Part shown: positions 11,911 to 23,930 of the stretch, one piece after another | Layout: every line of letters starts with the position of its first letter | How positions within the stretch are numbered: the first letter of the stretch is position 1 | Assembly (NCBI GenBank): GCA_009617715.1 | Contig: VTFK01000077.1 | Coordinates: forward strand, 682,001-746,000 | DNA length: 64,000 nt | Direction: 5' to 3' | DNA from: Plectrocnemia conspersa | Lineage: Eukaryota; Arthropoda; Insecta; Trichoptera; Polycentropodidae | The notes under the pieces: generated by a model | The model's database searches: none | Told to the model about the DNA's origin: nothing | What the model saw: only the letters and a program-made list of their open reading frames with translations | Made by a program: the position numbers and the translations under genes

Positions 11911-13600
11911 TAACAATAACGAGATTTCATTCTAGATTAACCACGATAATATATATTATTTTTAGCTATTAAGTTGCGTATTAATATAAAAAATAATATT
12001 AAATTTACAATAATATGCTCATTTTTTACAATATATTTAATAATATAACACAAAAATAGATATACTAAGTGAAGTTTATATCTAAAAGAATATGCCATAT
12101 AAACATTAGTTTAAGTTAAGAAGTTAATCAAAATGTTTTACTATGAAACAAATTTACTTCCTATGTAGATTTCAGGATATATTATTATCTATCTATATAT
12201 TTAATCAATCTACACATTTCAAGAAAATTAAGATATATAAATTATAGTCATATTTAAAAAAAAATACATTTTATAGAAGAAAGACGAAGGATCCAAAATA
12301 CTCAATATTGCCTTTTATATCTGAATATTATTCAGAGAATCAAAAAATTACAATTTAATTTAATAAAAATTGTTATTGTTATACAGTTACATAATTTCCA
12401 TTGTTATACGAATTTATGTATTTTATTCGTATGTTCACCTTAATTAAAATTAATTAGGGTTTATTACTGAAACTAAAGTTCCCTTTCAGACGCACAACTC
12501 GTTTTGTATGTAAAGTTACACGCTGAGTTTAAATACTTTTTTTATGTAAAGAATATATAGTTATTTTTTCTGGCAATAGAACCAAAAAAATATTATTTTC
12601 TTTCAAAAGATTCAACAATCAAGAATGTGTTGATTTGTAATCTATTGCTTAAGATCGTTTTTCATAAATAAATTTGCAAATGCATGAATATTATTATTAT
12701 TAAATATAAAAATCACATCTGCATAACATTGAATAAAAAACATTATCAGTATTAGTTTAATTTATGAAAATAATTATTTAGAAAATATAAGCCTTCGATG
12801 TTAAACATTCCAGAGATAAAAAACGCGTTAAAATTTCAGTTTCTCATAATTATATCAATAATACAAGAAAAATACACTTATGAATATACAGAAAAAATAC
12901 ATAAGTGCATAGGTAAGTATTTTAAAATCTACAAAAAAAATTCACTACTATTGATTATTATTATTATATACATAAACCTTGTTATTATTAACATTGAACT
13001 GATGAAGCTAACTAATATATTATTTATCTTTAGCTTTTAAAATTATAATATATGTCGTTCTCTAACGGTCAATTCTGAAATATTATTCATTCCCAAAATA
13101 AATAAATGGTGTTATCAAACTTATGTTAATTTTAAATACACTCTAAAACAAAATACTTTTGGCATTTTGTCCAAAGGCGTGTGACTTTGCAGTCAAAATG
13201 GACGCCAGAAAAGCTGGTAGTAGTTTATTTTATAAATATAAATAAATTACCACATATATAAAAAAAAATATATATATGCCGCTTTCATGCGGTAGAGTTG
13301 AAATATCAAGTCATAAAATATGTTTTATATAATATCAAGTAATCATAAAAATTGTTCAGCAACCTTATTATCAATAAGAGCAACAATACAAAGTGTAAAA
13401 AACACATTTTTTCTGTAGACCTGTTGAAAAATAAAATTGATGAAAATATGGACAGTTTCGTGTTAAAAAAATATCTTGATTAAATGAATTAGAGTGATCT
13501 ATTGTATAACTTTTTTTGACTTTCCAATAAAGCTGATAATTATAAAATTTGCCAACTTATTTTAATGTATCCATAAGAAGCCACGATACGTTAAACTAAA
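11911..13600. other. AT-rich spacer
   Basis: Long A/T tracts, including a CTACTATTGATTATTATTATTA-like run near 12945. No supported feature. Confidence 0.4.
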
Positions 13601-13609
13601 TCTTTAGTC

Positions 13610-13905
13610 ACTATTGTCTCGCTGTTCAGAAAAATGGCTGCAATCATCGAAGTAAAAAATTATCTAATTACGGTTGAACCGAACCGCTGCCGGAAGATTG
13701 ATGAGGCGACATCAACAAGTCATCTCGAGTTTACTTCTTCCAGGCACGAAGCGAACGGAGTTTGGACCACCCCCGTCGGTCGGGGGTTAAAAATTGCTTC
13801 GTTAATTGACGCCCCGAGAGCGGTTTTTCTTCTTGCGAATAAAAATTACACGACGACATAATAAAACCAATTGCGCAACGTTGCCCCAAGAAAATAAAAG
13901 TTCGC
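13610..13905. other. Mixed-composition island, candidate conserved element
   Basis: The stretch includes AAATTGCTTCGTTAATTGAC, a homeodomain-type core, close to a palindromic CCCCCGTCGGTCGGGGG. Frames on both strands (13634-13861 plus, 13731-14000 minus) overlap and neither carries a domain or convincing splice sites, so non-coding function is more likely. Confidence 0.35.
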
Positions 13906-15263
13906 GCATAAGCTAAGCAAAAACAAGCTACGTCTCTTATCTTTGTGTACATATTTCTTGCGGTATATAAAAATAAAAAAAAAAGACAGATAAAAGGCAA
14001 AATTAACCATCCATCACGAGACCAGAGCCATCACAATAACTCGCTTGGATATTTTTATTTCCTGAGAAAAGTCGCACGTGTATATGTAATGAACTATACA
14101 TCGTTATATTCAAATACCAACAAAAACGATAATAAATAACATATATTTCATTGGAATACAATTGAAAATTTATATGAAAATTCATTAAAGCACGTATTCA
14201 ATAATAAATTCTTCTCGCTTAATTGCTTTTTCGACGGTACTTGAATCTAGATAACACGATCATTAGTCAAATACAGCCTCAAAGTCATTAAAAGCTTATT
14301 AATTTTAAAAATGGATTGCTTCTAGAATTGTATAAAGGTTTATCGATCTATACATATACGTTTGGAAGGTCGTTTATTCATAACAATAAAATAATTCATG
14401 CGTAACCGTTCTAACTCAAATATATGCGTAACGCAATATAATTGTTATATGTCTAGTTTTTCGATTCAGCATAAAATTACGTTCGCTTTCAATTGTTTAA
14501 CTTTATTAAACTTACAGATACAAAACAATGTTCCTAACAATTAGAAATAGAATTTATAAGTAGTCGATCGTGCTTGTTATATATAATAAAAGTTTCTTGC
14601 ATGTATGTATAAGGTAACCTAGATACACGATACTCTCGCTCAGCATAAGAAAATTTTATATTCACTCTTCGTTCGCTATCCAATTTTAGAGCACGCGTGT
14701 AGGAATAAGTTATACATACGTAATCAAACAAAAGTTCAAAGCCTACGGTCATTTTTCAATTAAAAATTTCCAGACCAGCGAATTTCTGGATATAAGCAAT
14801 TTAAATATCGCATTGGATCAGCATATCCCAAAAAATTACAGACATTATATATTAGATTTTATAGATATCGCATTCCATTAAAAATAATATTATTTTAAAG
14901 ACCTAAAAGATATATAAAAAAATCAAATTAAGCATAGACAATATTCAATAAAAGAGCATATAAATATCTATTTATAAATTATAGATGTAAATATAAAACG
15001 GCGTAGCTAAAATTTTTTAATTATTTAAAAACTACTTCGATGTGCCACAAACATATTTAGATATGCTTTCTAAAAACTGATCATATCATAGATAATATTT
15101 AATCAGAACAGTGTTTTCCTTAAGTTTTTAAAATATATATTAACCTGTATTTAGTACGTAAAATTACTAAACAAGGATATTTTATAAATACAAAACTAAT
15201 TGAATAGCCAAACTTTGGATACAACAACATTTTTCCAATTAAACATAATCATTTAAAGCAAGA
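13906..15263. other. Spacer, partly mixed composition
   Basis: Moderately rich patches at 14220-14460 and 14600-14760, otherwise A/T-rich. No gene recognised. Confidence 0.35.
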
Positions 15264-16350
15264 GATGACAAACTTTTTTTTAAGATGCCGAATCGAAACT
15301 ATTTTAAGCTCGGTTGGCCAGAAAGCAAAATTTGAGTGAGCTTGAAAAAAATAAAAAATATATTTTTTTCTCTAAAATTCACAATAATACATTCATTATT
15401 GTCATTAAAATTACAATTGCACCTTTGAGTTCCAAACATCTCAATTAAATACTACCATATCTGAGGCTTCTTTCCTGATAAAAAAAAGTCCAGAACTGAC
15501 AACAATTAAGATCACCGTTGATTAAACAATTTCAACATATACCTGCTGGTGAATATTACAATGAATAATCTGAGATTCATTCAAACTAATATAAACAAGC
15601 ATATATATAAACAGCAGAAACTTAGTAGTAAATGTAAAGCCTATGGTTCCTAAAGAGTATGCCCCTATTACAAACTTTTCATAAGCTTATAACTTATAAT
15701 TTCAATTTAATGTGGTGCAAATTAATGACTCACTTAGTAATTATTATTAGTGCATTAGTTTCTAAACAGGCTTAACCTATTCTACTTATATTTTTAACAC
15801 CATCGGATGTGATACATTTACTCAAGTTCATTAAAAATATTTTCGTTTGTAATTGTTCTATGCAGACTATTAATGAAAAATAATTCTTTAGTCACTTTAA
15901 ACATGACGTTAACACCTTGATTAAACAATGTGGTGCATATCAGTAACTAACTGTTTGCAGAAGCCTCTAAAAAGTGGTACTTACTGCTACATTTTTTTTC
16001 TAACCCTTCAATGAAACAAAATATTCGCCATTTCGCAAATTACACTTGCAATAATTTAATATAATGTGCTTTGAGAATTACTGCGTGAAGCCAAATAAAA
16101 TCTTTGCTTTGTTATTGAATTGCCTATTGATGTTACTCACAATATGCTCAACACTTCTAGCAACTGATGCTGCAACAATCAAACACGACTTTATAAATAA
16201 ACTATCAGTAAAATTTTATTAGTTAATAAATGAGCTAATCGTGAAATCACTTTTGTCACAGCCTCGTTTTCATATTTTTACATTCGCGAATAAAATGCGT
16301 TGTGATGGAAAATCCCGTTTTAAAGTTTCCGTTATTTTTTTGCAAGTCGA
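15264..16350 (-). pseudogene. Decayed hAT (ZBED-type) transposase, copy A
   Basis: Minus-strand frames, joined over several stops and shifts, resemble the ZBED5/SCAND3-like hAT transposases. SVARSVEHIVSNINRQF (about 16105-16160) fits the segment before the first catalytic aspartate. ELFFINSLHRTITNENIF (15840-15895) and CITSDGVKNISRIG (15779-15822) fit the region around the usual C-TDG-A-x-M-x-G motif. The left boundary is taken at GATGACAAACTTTTTTTT, similar to many hAT ends, but no target duplication was found and the right end is uncertain. A block near 15640-15720 repeats part of 15925-15955, so the copy is internally rearranged. Not functional. Confidence 0.55.
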
Positions 16351-16639
16351 AAAATCATGTAGAGTGCTTAGTCTGTCTTAAAGATATTAAAAATAGTAAT
16401 TTGGCTAAGGATGTGTAAAAAAAATTTAACTGCTTATATTTGTCAAATAGATGATTTTATTTTTTGTATGTTTCTTTATATAAATATACTCCCTTACAAA
16501 ATATTCTATACTACTCAATAAAATATTTAAATTATTTACTGAAAAAATTGAAGAAAGTTTGGGAACAGCAGAATAAGGTGTTAATTTAAAGAGGCAGCTT
16601 TCATATTTCGCCTACTTAGCGCCAATTCGACCATCTTGA

Positions 16640-17075
16640 TTTAATTGAATTTTTTTTTATTAACTTTACTTTTGTGCGAATCTTTTCCCATCCTCAACCG
16701 GAACAAGGTTTCGTCGAGATAAAAGCCTCCTTCAACCGCATCGCAAAGGGAGAGAGGAGCTTCTGGTATTTCAAGCTCAACCCACGCGGCAACACTCTGG
16801 CTCTAATTTAGCCCCGACACCATTTTCATGGCCTTCGAAAGACTTTAAATGAACAGTAAATAAATTAATGTCCCGACAATGGCTTGGTCGGATGGTGGGC
16901 AACAGAAGAGGAAAAAGACTCGAATTACTTTTACATAATAAAAGTGGCAGATCGATAAGGCGGTTTCGTACGAGGATAAAGCGTATTAGGATAATTTGCT
17001 GGCACTCAAAGACGCTGTGTAGCACGACAAAGTGCTTTTTTCCTCTAACTCAATGTGGGATGCATGGGAGACTAT
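16640..17075. other. Mixed-composition island, strong regulatory candidate
   Basis: About 400 bp of nearly even base composition between A/T-rich flanks. It contains ATGAACAGTAAATAAATTAA, GAATTACTTTTACATAATAA (Hox/POU-like) and a GATCGATAAGGCGG stretch. The small frames on both strands (16777-17025 minus, 16868-17077 plus) overlap and carry no domain. The sharp edges and motif density suggest an enhancer or other conserved non-coding element. Confidence 0.4.
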
Positions 17076-18640
17076 AATTACGTTTTCAACATAGGATTTA
17101 AGCTTGTGAATTTAGACTTAATAGCAATTCCAATTATATTTGACAACAATAAACCAAAAAATGGTGTAAAATTTTTAATAAATATCTATAATAAATCCAT
17201 CATATTTTTTATTCAAACTAAAAAAACAATAATTTGACAATTTAAGAAAAAATTTAGAAACTGAAAAAGTAATTACATTTATTTCACATAAATTAAACTG
17301 TTGTCCTAAGACAGGATGTCCAACCTTTTGAATCTCTTTGAACGCATTAAAATTGGCAAAGAGACACGTATATAAAATTTAATATTTAAAATCAGTTATC
17401 AATACATTGATTACAACTTTAATTTTTATACAAAATAATCTTTATATAAGCATTAAGATTGTTTTTCCAACATTAGTGCAGCAATATCTGTTCAAAAATG
17501 ATTCAAAGGATGATTAAAAAAATATGACTTATTTAGTCATTCTTTAAAAGCAAAGATAAATATATCTCTTATAAAAATTTTGTGTGCGCTTTGTGGCATA
17601 GGAAAAAGCTGCTTTAAATTTAATTTAAATGATTTTTGAACATAATTTTCTTTAGTAAAATGCTTGACAAGAAGTGAGTTCCAGGATATATTTTGTTAAA
17701 AATAACATTTGTTGTGATTTTTCGATATGAGAAACACAAAAATGCTTTTCCATCAAAAAATAAATTAAGCTATGGTAAGATATTAATGATAACTAAAACA
17801 TAATGACCAATGCGACAAAAATAAATTGGCTTTAAAAAGAGGTGAAAATAGAACTAAAAAATAACTCCGCCAATTGTCGTATTTTATGTGTTTACAAATA
17901 TGTAAAAAAGTTTTATATTATAATTTAAAGAATATTAATTTATGTCTTAAATATTATCTTTAAGATTTTTAAAGCAGTGTTTTGGTTTTATCGATAATTT
18001 AAAAGGCATTTATACTCGGTTTCTAAACTAATTAAATGTTTAATAGAAAATATTGATTTTCTGATTTGGAGTTTTTACACAAAGTTGATAAAAATAGAAT
18101 TAAAAAGAAGCGGTTACCCCACTTTATTTATAATCTATTAATAACATGACCCCACTTTTCACAAGTGTCAGCTAAGGCATTAAAATTGAATTGAATTTTT
18201 TGTCGTTTTAATAAATATATTAAGGCACGCTATATTAACCAGAGCTTTTTACATTACTAGTGACATTAAGACAATATATTTTAAATATCGTTAGTAATAT
18301 TAATTCTGTGCTTTGAGAGCATGAAATGGCAATTACGAAACAAGGAGATATTTGTAAACTGTATCTTCTTCCTGGCTCGTTAAGCAATCTCAATGTTGTT
18401 TAAATCTAAAAAACATAATATTATACCAAAGCGATTTTTCTCATATCGCAGCCCTCCGCATTAATATTTGTTTTACATACATTTTTTATTCATATAATAT
18501 ATAAAATTTACGTAAATTTTAGGATACATACATATACAATATATTACATACAAGATTTTGGGAAAATATCATAATAAAAAAAATTCTAAGCAAACCTTGT
18601 GTAATATATGTGACGTAGTACCATTATGTTTAATAAAGTA
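17076..18640. other. AT-rich spacer with one hAT-like end
   Basis: Except for the hAT-like end at 17312, there is no supported feature. A short TAAGGCACGC at 18221 is discussed under rejected items. Confidence 0.35.
17312..17345 (+). mobile_element. Possible hAT terminal repeat
   Basis: CAGGATGTCCAACCTTTTGA closely follows the CAGGGGTGTCCAAC-type end common in animal hAT elements. A partner end was not found between here and 18640, so this may be a truncated element. Confidence 0.3.
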
Positions 18641-19130
18641 ATTTTTAAGCAAAAAATGCGCTTTCAGATATATACTGATTATGCTGTATAACAATAATGA
18701 TAGCCTTACTATCAAAAGACAAGGATAAATGAAAATCGGATGACGATAAATGTGTCAAAAATACAAATGTACATAATCCGTAAGAACGAATGTATTGTTG
18801 ATTTAAGGAAATCCATTTTTGCCACGTCACCCGGGAAATACGAGCGAATTTCAATTCTTATTAAAATTACGCTTTCCTTATTCGAATTTTACTTGTCAAC
18901 GAAGAAAGCGTGATATAATTATACGGACGTATCAATGTATAAATTATATTAAATTACAAAGAACCTTTTATAATAAAAGTACTTTTTTGTTGCTTTTTCA
19001 CTGATACTAGTTTTATATACACATAGGTGTGATTAATTCAGTGATTCCGGAAGGGTGAATTTATCTAAAAACACGTGGAGTTTATCCGATTTCACACCCT
19101 TTGACTTTCAGACTTTCAGAGGTCATGTTT
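18640..19130. other. Mixed-composition island pair
   Basis: 18660-18930 and 19030-19140 are richer than their surroundings, with GCCACGTCACCCGGGAAATA and GTGATTCCGGAAGGGTGAAT. Overlapping small frames (18645-18854 minus, 18819-19004 plus) carry no domain. Candidate regulatory DNA. Confidence 0.3.
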
Positions 19131-19640
19131 AGGCCTTTGATCTAAAAATAGTAAGTGTTTATAAAACTAAAAAAGATACATTTACAATTCGATAAATATA
19201 TTTTTTTATAAATATTTTAATAATTACACTTTTGATTACATCACGAAAATTGTAATATTTTAATAATAGAATTCATTAATATTTTCCTGAGAACATATAT
19301 ATATATTTTTTCCTATATAATATTAATGATGATACACTAAACGATAATAAAAACAAATTTATTGGATAATCATATTTAGTGAATCCTATCCTGGGGCTAT
19401 TAGAATATACATATATCTATATAAATATATTTGAGGACATAAAGAAACTTGGCATTAACTCTTCCTACATATAATAATAAGTTAATATCGCACTAATTTC
19501 TACATATTAAGAAAATCATTCAAACCTATAACATACGTAATATATGTAAACACATATTATTATTGAAACTGAAATAATCTGTTATTTTATTTGTATTATA
19601 TGTATATAATTTTTAAATGGCAAAAATAAAAAACATAAAT
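19131..19640. other. AT-rich spacer
   Basis: No frame or repeat end recognised. Confidence 0.4.
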
Positions 19641-20010
19641 TTATATAATAGTTCATTGTAATATTCTTTTTCTGTAACACTTTTGATGCTTCAATGCAAA
19701 AACTTAATCGAGTGACGTTTTGATTTTTCCATTTTAAAAATTGTTTAATGACCTAAATAAGTGAAAGTCGGAGGGAGCAAAGTCTGGAGAATATATCGGA
19801 TTTTGATAACATCCCTTTTATTGATTTTTGTTGTGTGGTAAAAGCCAACCTTTTTTCTGTTCACTGGTTCAGGTTTGTTATTTTAAAGGACTGCATTTAA
19901 TTGCTCACAACAATTTTTAATTCTAAATATTTATTACTTAGATTCTTTAATACAATAATAATCGATACTTTTCATCGACAGCCAAAAAATCATTGTACTT
20001 GTTAGTGGAT
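19640..20010 (-). pseudogene. Mariner transposase fragment with third catalytic D region
   Basis: On the minus strand, 19795 to 19747 reads YSPDFAPSDFHLFRSL, the conserved mariner block that carries the last aspartate of the DD34D triad. It continues with a short LNNFLKWKN-like tail. Upstream on the same strand (19800-19990) weaker similarity with stops covers the MIFW...DYY region that normally precedes the second aspartate. No terminal repeats were found. It is a fossil with stops and frame changes. Confidence 0.7.
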
Positions 20011-20559
20011 TCAATACAATACTTTGTCTTTAAAACATAAAATATGAAAAATTAGTGAAATGTAGACATCTCACTATAAATGAATGTTTGACTCCTATTT
20101 TAAAGTAATATCTATTTTCAGTTACATTTCTATTATAAACCTGCATTCAAGATTGTCTTGATTAAGTTTCAATAAAGAAATAAACAAAAACTATTAGTCT
20201 CATACATCAACAACACTTACACATTAAGCAAAAAAAAAACACTGCTAGAACTGCAGTTTTTTATGGGAATAGAGATTACATTTATTTTCAAATTTATAAA
20301 ATCATAGCAAATACCTAAAGCAGTTGACTACTGATTTTAAAACCTTTTAGTATTCGATGATAGTATCTGTGGGTGTGTTTTTGGTTAATAAAAACTTCAA
20401 TCGCTCCTCTATATTCAAAAACTTAAAAAAAAACATTAAAATGACTGATCCATTAAACAGCTTTATAGTAGAGAAAGTCGGGATAGTCAACTTCAGGATA
20501 GTCAAACTGGTTCAATAACTTATGAGAGATTGCGATATTTACCACAAAGTAACAGCTGT
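20011..20559. other. Spacer, possibly the 3' part of hAT copy B
   Basis: Lies between the mariner fragment and hAT copy B. Some minus-strand frames are hydrophobic, but no domain can be named. Confidence 0.25.
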
Positions 20560-21340
20560 TAAATATTAGGATGTATAATCAGAGGCTTTACACCTTGTGT
20601 TTTCACAAGTTTTATGTTTTTTTCCAAATAAGCCTTGACCCGTTCTGTACATATTTTTACGACCATTGATGTGACACCTTTTAATCGATTTCACTTCAGA
20701 TTGTACATTGTTAACGTTTTCTTAATATCAAAATATTTTCATCTGTAGATGTTTTATTTAGACTATTCATATAGTCACTTTAAGCAAAGCATTGACTTAT
20801 TTAATTAGCAGAAGCAATTAAGCAATATCTGTAGAGCCAGTGGTTCTTAAAATGTACGCTTCTATTACAAAATTTTCATATTCAATTCAATGTGATGCAA
20901 ACCAGTAACTAACTATTTGCATAAGCCTCTGAAATGTTTATTTACTGCTACTATTTTAACCTAACATTTTAATTATACAAAAATTTGTTATTTGTTAAAA
21001 TGAGGCATAATGCAGCTAAAATAAACCTGCATTAGTAAGACTTTTGAGAGTAGAAAAATTTTGGAAGCCACTAAGTTAAACAAATTTTTTTTTTAAATGA
21101 TTTGCTTTGCTATTAAATTGGCTTTTGATGTTACTCACAATGTGCTCAACACTTACAGCAACTGTTTTCACTGAAAGCCTGATTGGTTGAAATAAGACTG
21201 TAACAATCATACACGATTTGATTAATCCGTTTTAGGTAAATGGCTTTATTTTATTATTTAATAAATGAGCTATTCGTGAACAGCCGCATTTTTTTTCTGC
21301 GTAAAAAAAATGCGTTGTAAACTTTTTAATTTTTAAAATT
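20560..21340 (-). pseudogene. Decayed hAT (ZBED-type) transposase, copy B
   Basis: This is a second copy of the element at 15264-16350, on the same strand. VSVEHIVSNIKSQFNSKA (about 21105-21160) matches RSVEHIVSNINRQFNNKA of copy A. RCHINGRKNMYRTGQGLF (about 20610-20680) lines up with KCITSDGVKNISRIGLSLF. The shared block TTTGTAATAGAAGCGTAC lies on the opposite side of the catalytic region from its place in copy A, so the two copies differ in internal order. Many stops; no ends or target duplication identified. Confidence 0.55.
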
Positions 21341-21479
21341 GTTGCTTTTTTTTGTTGTGAATATCATGTCCAGTACTTAATCTGGCAATGACGACATATT
21401 ATTTTTGTATAAATATATTGTCATCGCCTAATTAACATAATGATTTGTCATCTAATTCGATAACAAAATAATTTAAGCT

Positions 21480-21800
21480 CCACTCTGTTTTAAAACATGA
21501 CATTAAAAGTCCACTAGTCCCTTTTTTTTTTTGGCTTTGAATATCCACGGGTAATAAAAAGGGAACAAAATATCGAAAACAGAGTTACACAATGTACTGA
21601 AGACGCTATTAAATTATAACTGAGTAATGGCACAGCGGAACGCAAAGCAATAGGAGCACCACATACGTTTATATCTCACAGCTCCCTAACTCGAATATAG
21701 CTATTCCATTACAGCGGATATTTTAAAAACTATTTACAGCTTACGGGCCGTAGTTTGCCGATCGCTGAATTAAACTATTATGTTTTATTCAATTTTGTTT
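21480..21800. other. Mixed-composition patch
   Basis: Moderately rich sequence from 21590 to 21780 with CATACGTTTATATCTCACAG and CTTACGGGCCGTAG. No frame of use. Confidence 0.25.
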
Positions 21801-21907
21801 TACTATTCATAAATTTGATACAAATAAAGATCTACTTTTATTGTTCTCACGGGTATGTTACCGAAGGTGAAGTGTAAAATAAAATAACGTTTTATATTCC
21901 TATGATT

Positions 21908-21961
21908 GTCGATGTATACATAAATTGCTTTGTTTAGAAAGCAATTTATGTATACATCGAC
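21908..21961. repeat. Perfect 24-bp inverted repeat with 6-nt loop
   Basis: Left arm 21908-21931 and right arm 21938-21961 are exact reverse complements, with loop GTTTAG. The sequence following the right arm, ATAAATTGGCG, repeats ATAAATTG of the left arm. A perfect stem in an A/T-rich spacer, with that direct repeat, is what a replication template switch leaves. A hairpin RNA gene is the less likely alternative. Confidence 0.8.
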
Positions 21962-22080
21962 ATAAATTGGCGTTTTGAAAGTAACTGAGAAAAATTGTAT
22001 ATTCTATTACATCTTTGTATATAAATAATAGTTTTTTTACTGATAAATATAATAATTTTCGTTTTACTGCTGTTCAAAAT

Positions 22081-22186
22081 TACCACCGAGTATCTTCATA
22101 CAAAATTTTCAGTATTATTGATTATCACATCAATGTGCGTGGTTTGAAAACACCCTTGTTTGTAAATTATGACACTCGGTGGTACT
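22081..22186. repeat. About 105-nt imperfect hairpin
   Basis: TACCACCGAGTATC at the left pairs with GACACTCGGTGGTA at the right with one mismatch. The centre holds a smaller ATTGAT..ATCAAT stem. It could be a tiny foldback element or a structured transcript; nothing else supports a gene. Confidence 0.4.
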
Positions 22187-22219
22187 ACCTAAGGGATGAG
22201 AAATTTTACGAGTAACAAA

Positions 22220-22520
22220 TGTTACTCTGACCTTAATTTCATAAATATGTATATACAATACATATGCGTGGCGGTATACGCAAAAAAATTGAAGTCGTTC
22301 GTAAAACAAATTACAAAATCCTGATTCTGGGCATTCGCGCGCTTTGTTTACAAATCGTACCTGTTTACACCGCAGTGTGGCATACTTAGGTATGTACGTA
22401 CGTTTGCGCTGTTAAGCCCCGACAGGTATGGCTTTATTCGACTCATCTCGTAGAATATGTTTAGAATTTGTCGAAGGAAATATCAGATAATACCACAAGG
22501 GTGTACGGATTTATCTATTT
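22220..22520. other. Mixed-composition island
   Basis: 22310-22500 includes GGCATTCGCGCGCTTTGTTT and GCCCCGACAGGTATGGCTTT. No open frame of note. Candidate regulatory DNA. Confidence 0.3.
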
Positions 22521-22744
22521 ACTTCAACGTTCAAAAAGGTTATATTATAATACATAATTAAAATAATGTTAATTTTGGTATAATCTGATATTCTTAATAA
22601 GAAATTAATCTCGTTTATATAAAAATCAATACAGTATTACAAATTTATCTTACATAAATCTCGAAACTTTTTAATGACTTTAAGCACTGTTTTCTATGTG
22701 AAATTTATTTACAATCCTCTTCACACTTTATAAAATGAAACCGG

Positions 22745-23000
22745 TCTTAAAGATCAGTTCGTAAATTGTCCAAATAATATGGGGGTTAAGGCAAAAGCTA
22801 CCTTTGGAGAACATCAATTTCTTGAAACATGCGATTGCGCATTGTCCTGGAGTAAATTTATTCGTGTACGATTTACTAGAGCAGGTCTTTTTGTGAGAGG
22901 CTTTTGTAAGCGTTTAACTCGCATGGGATATAAACTACGAATACAAACATACAGGTTCATTCTCATTTGCATATTTTCTATTTTATGGATTTCCACTACA
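22745..23000 (-). pseudogene. Mariner transposase fragment, second and third D regions
   Basis: Minus strand 22996 to 22814 is open for 60 codons and includes KRPALVNRTRINLLQDNAQS, the mariner block with the second catalytic aspartate (usually HDNARPH). Beyond the stop, another frame reads PPYYLDNLRTDL (about 22790-22750), the counterpart of PPYSPDLAPTDYH with the third aspartate. The two are closer together than the 34 residues of a working enzyme, and a stop and a frame change lie between them. No terminal repeats recognised. Fossil fragment. Confidence 0.7.
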
Positions 23001-23900
23001 GCGTTTCATAAGTGAAACTACAAATTAAATACACTGCATAACAATATTTAACTAAATTAACATACACATACATATGTAAAAGAAAAAAACCGATATAGTC
23101 AATTTTTATTCTTACTTGATTCTTATTTGATTCTCCACTTCGAGGTCCATCGATAAATGTTGGAGATTAAGTTATTACTTGTATGTTATTATCACTAACA
23201 TCAAAGATTGCAGAACCGATCACTTGTATGGTTCTTAATTAATCGTAATTTTCAACTATTCAAACATAGAAAAAAATGGACAAAGTATTAGATTATATTA
23301 GTTATTTTTTACTTGGCTTTTACCGATATTAATTTATTAAACAATTAGTGCAAAATAAATGTATGTAAAATATTATTTAATTAAAAAACAATAAATTGTT
23401 AATAATATTTATTTTCAATTACTTTCATAATCGTTAAACTTTTTTTAATTTTATAAAATATGCATAACATAATGCTTTGCGAATTACTGATCAGTGAGGG
23501 CGTCAAAAGGAAAATGCCTAATTTATTATTTTACGTACTTTTTTGATCAGGGGCGTATTTCCGAGAATGTCAAAAGCAAATTGACATCGGATATAGGAGT
23601 GCCTATCGGCAAATATAAATAATGCCGCTTTTATTGCTTTTTATGTATACGATTTGCTGTTTGTCGTTCAATTATTAGCAAATGGATAATAAATATAGAT
23701 GAAAAGACAATTTTTTCGAAACAAAATAAAGGCGCATAAAGGACCATGAATTTTGGAGCGACATTAGTCACTTGGGTATATTGAAAGAAAAAAACGACTA
23801 CCTGTGTTGCTTTAGTATACAAATTGTTTTATTTTTATTCATATTTCAGTAAACGAATATTTTACAAAAATATGAGCAATTCGAGAAAATCGGGCGACTA
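23001..23900. other. AT-rich spacer with a mixed patch
   Basis: 23480-23780 is somewhat richer (GATCAGTGAGGGCGTCAAAAG, GATCAGGGGCGTATTTCCG). No domain in any frame. Confidence 0.3.
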
Positions 23901-23930
23901 ATTCGAATATTCGATTCAGAACCCTAGTCA
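23895..23930 (-). mobile_element. Possible hAT terminal repeat
   Basis: Read on the minus strand, the end is TAGGGTTCTGAATCGAATAT, then TCGAATTAG. Many insect hAT elements begin TAGGG and carry ATTCGAATATTCGA repeats. The partner end and the target duplication were not found. Confidence 0.3.

Noticed and set aside
18221..18243. TAAGGCACGC, identical to the first ten bases of miR-124
   Set aside because: The rest of the mature sequence does not match and no hairpin precursor forms around it.
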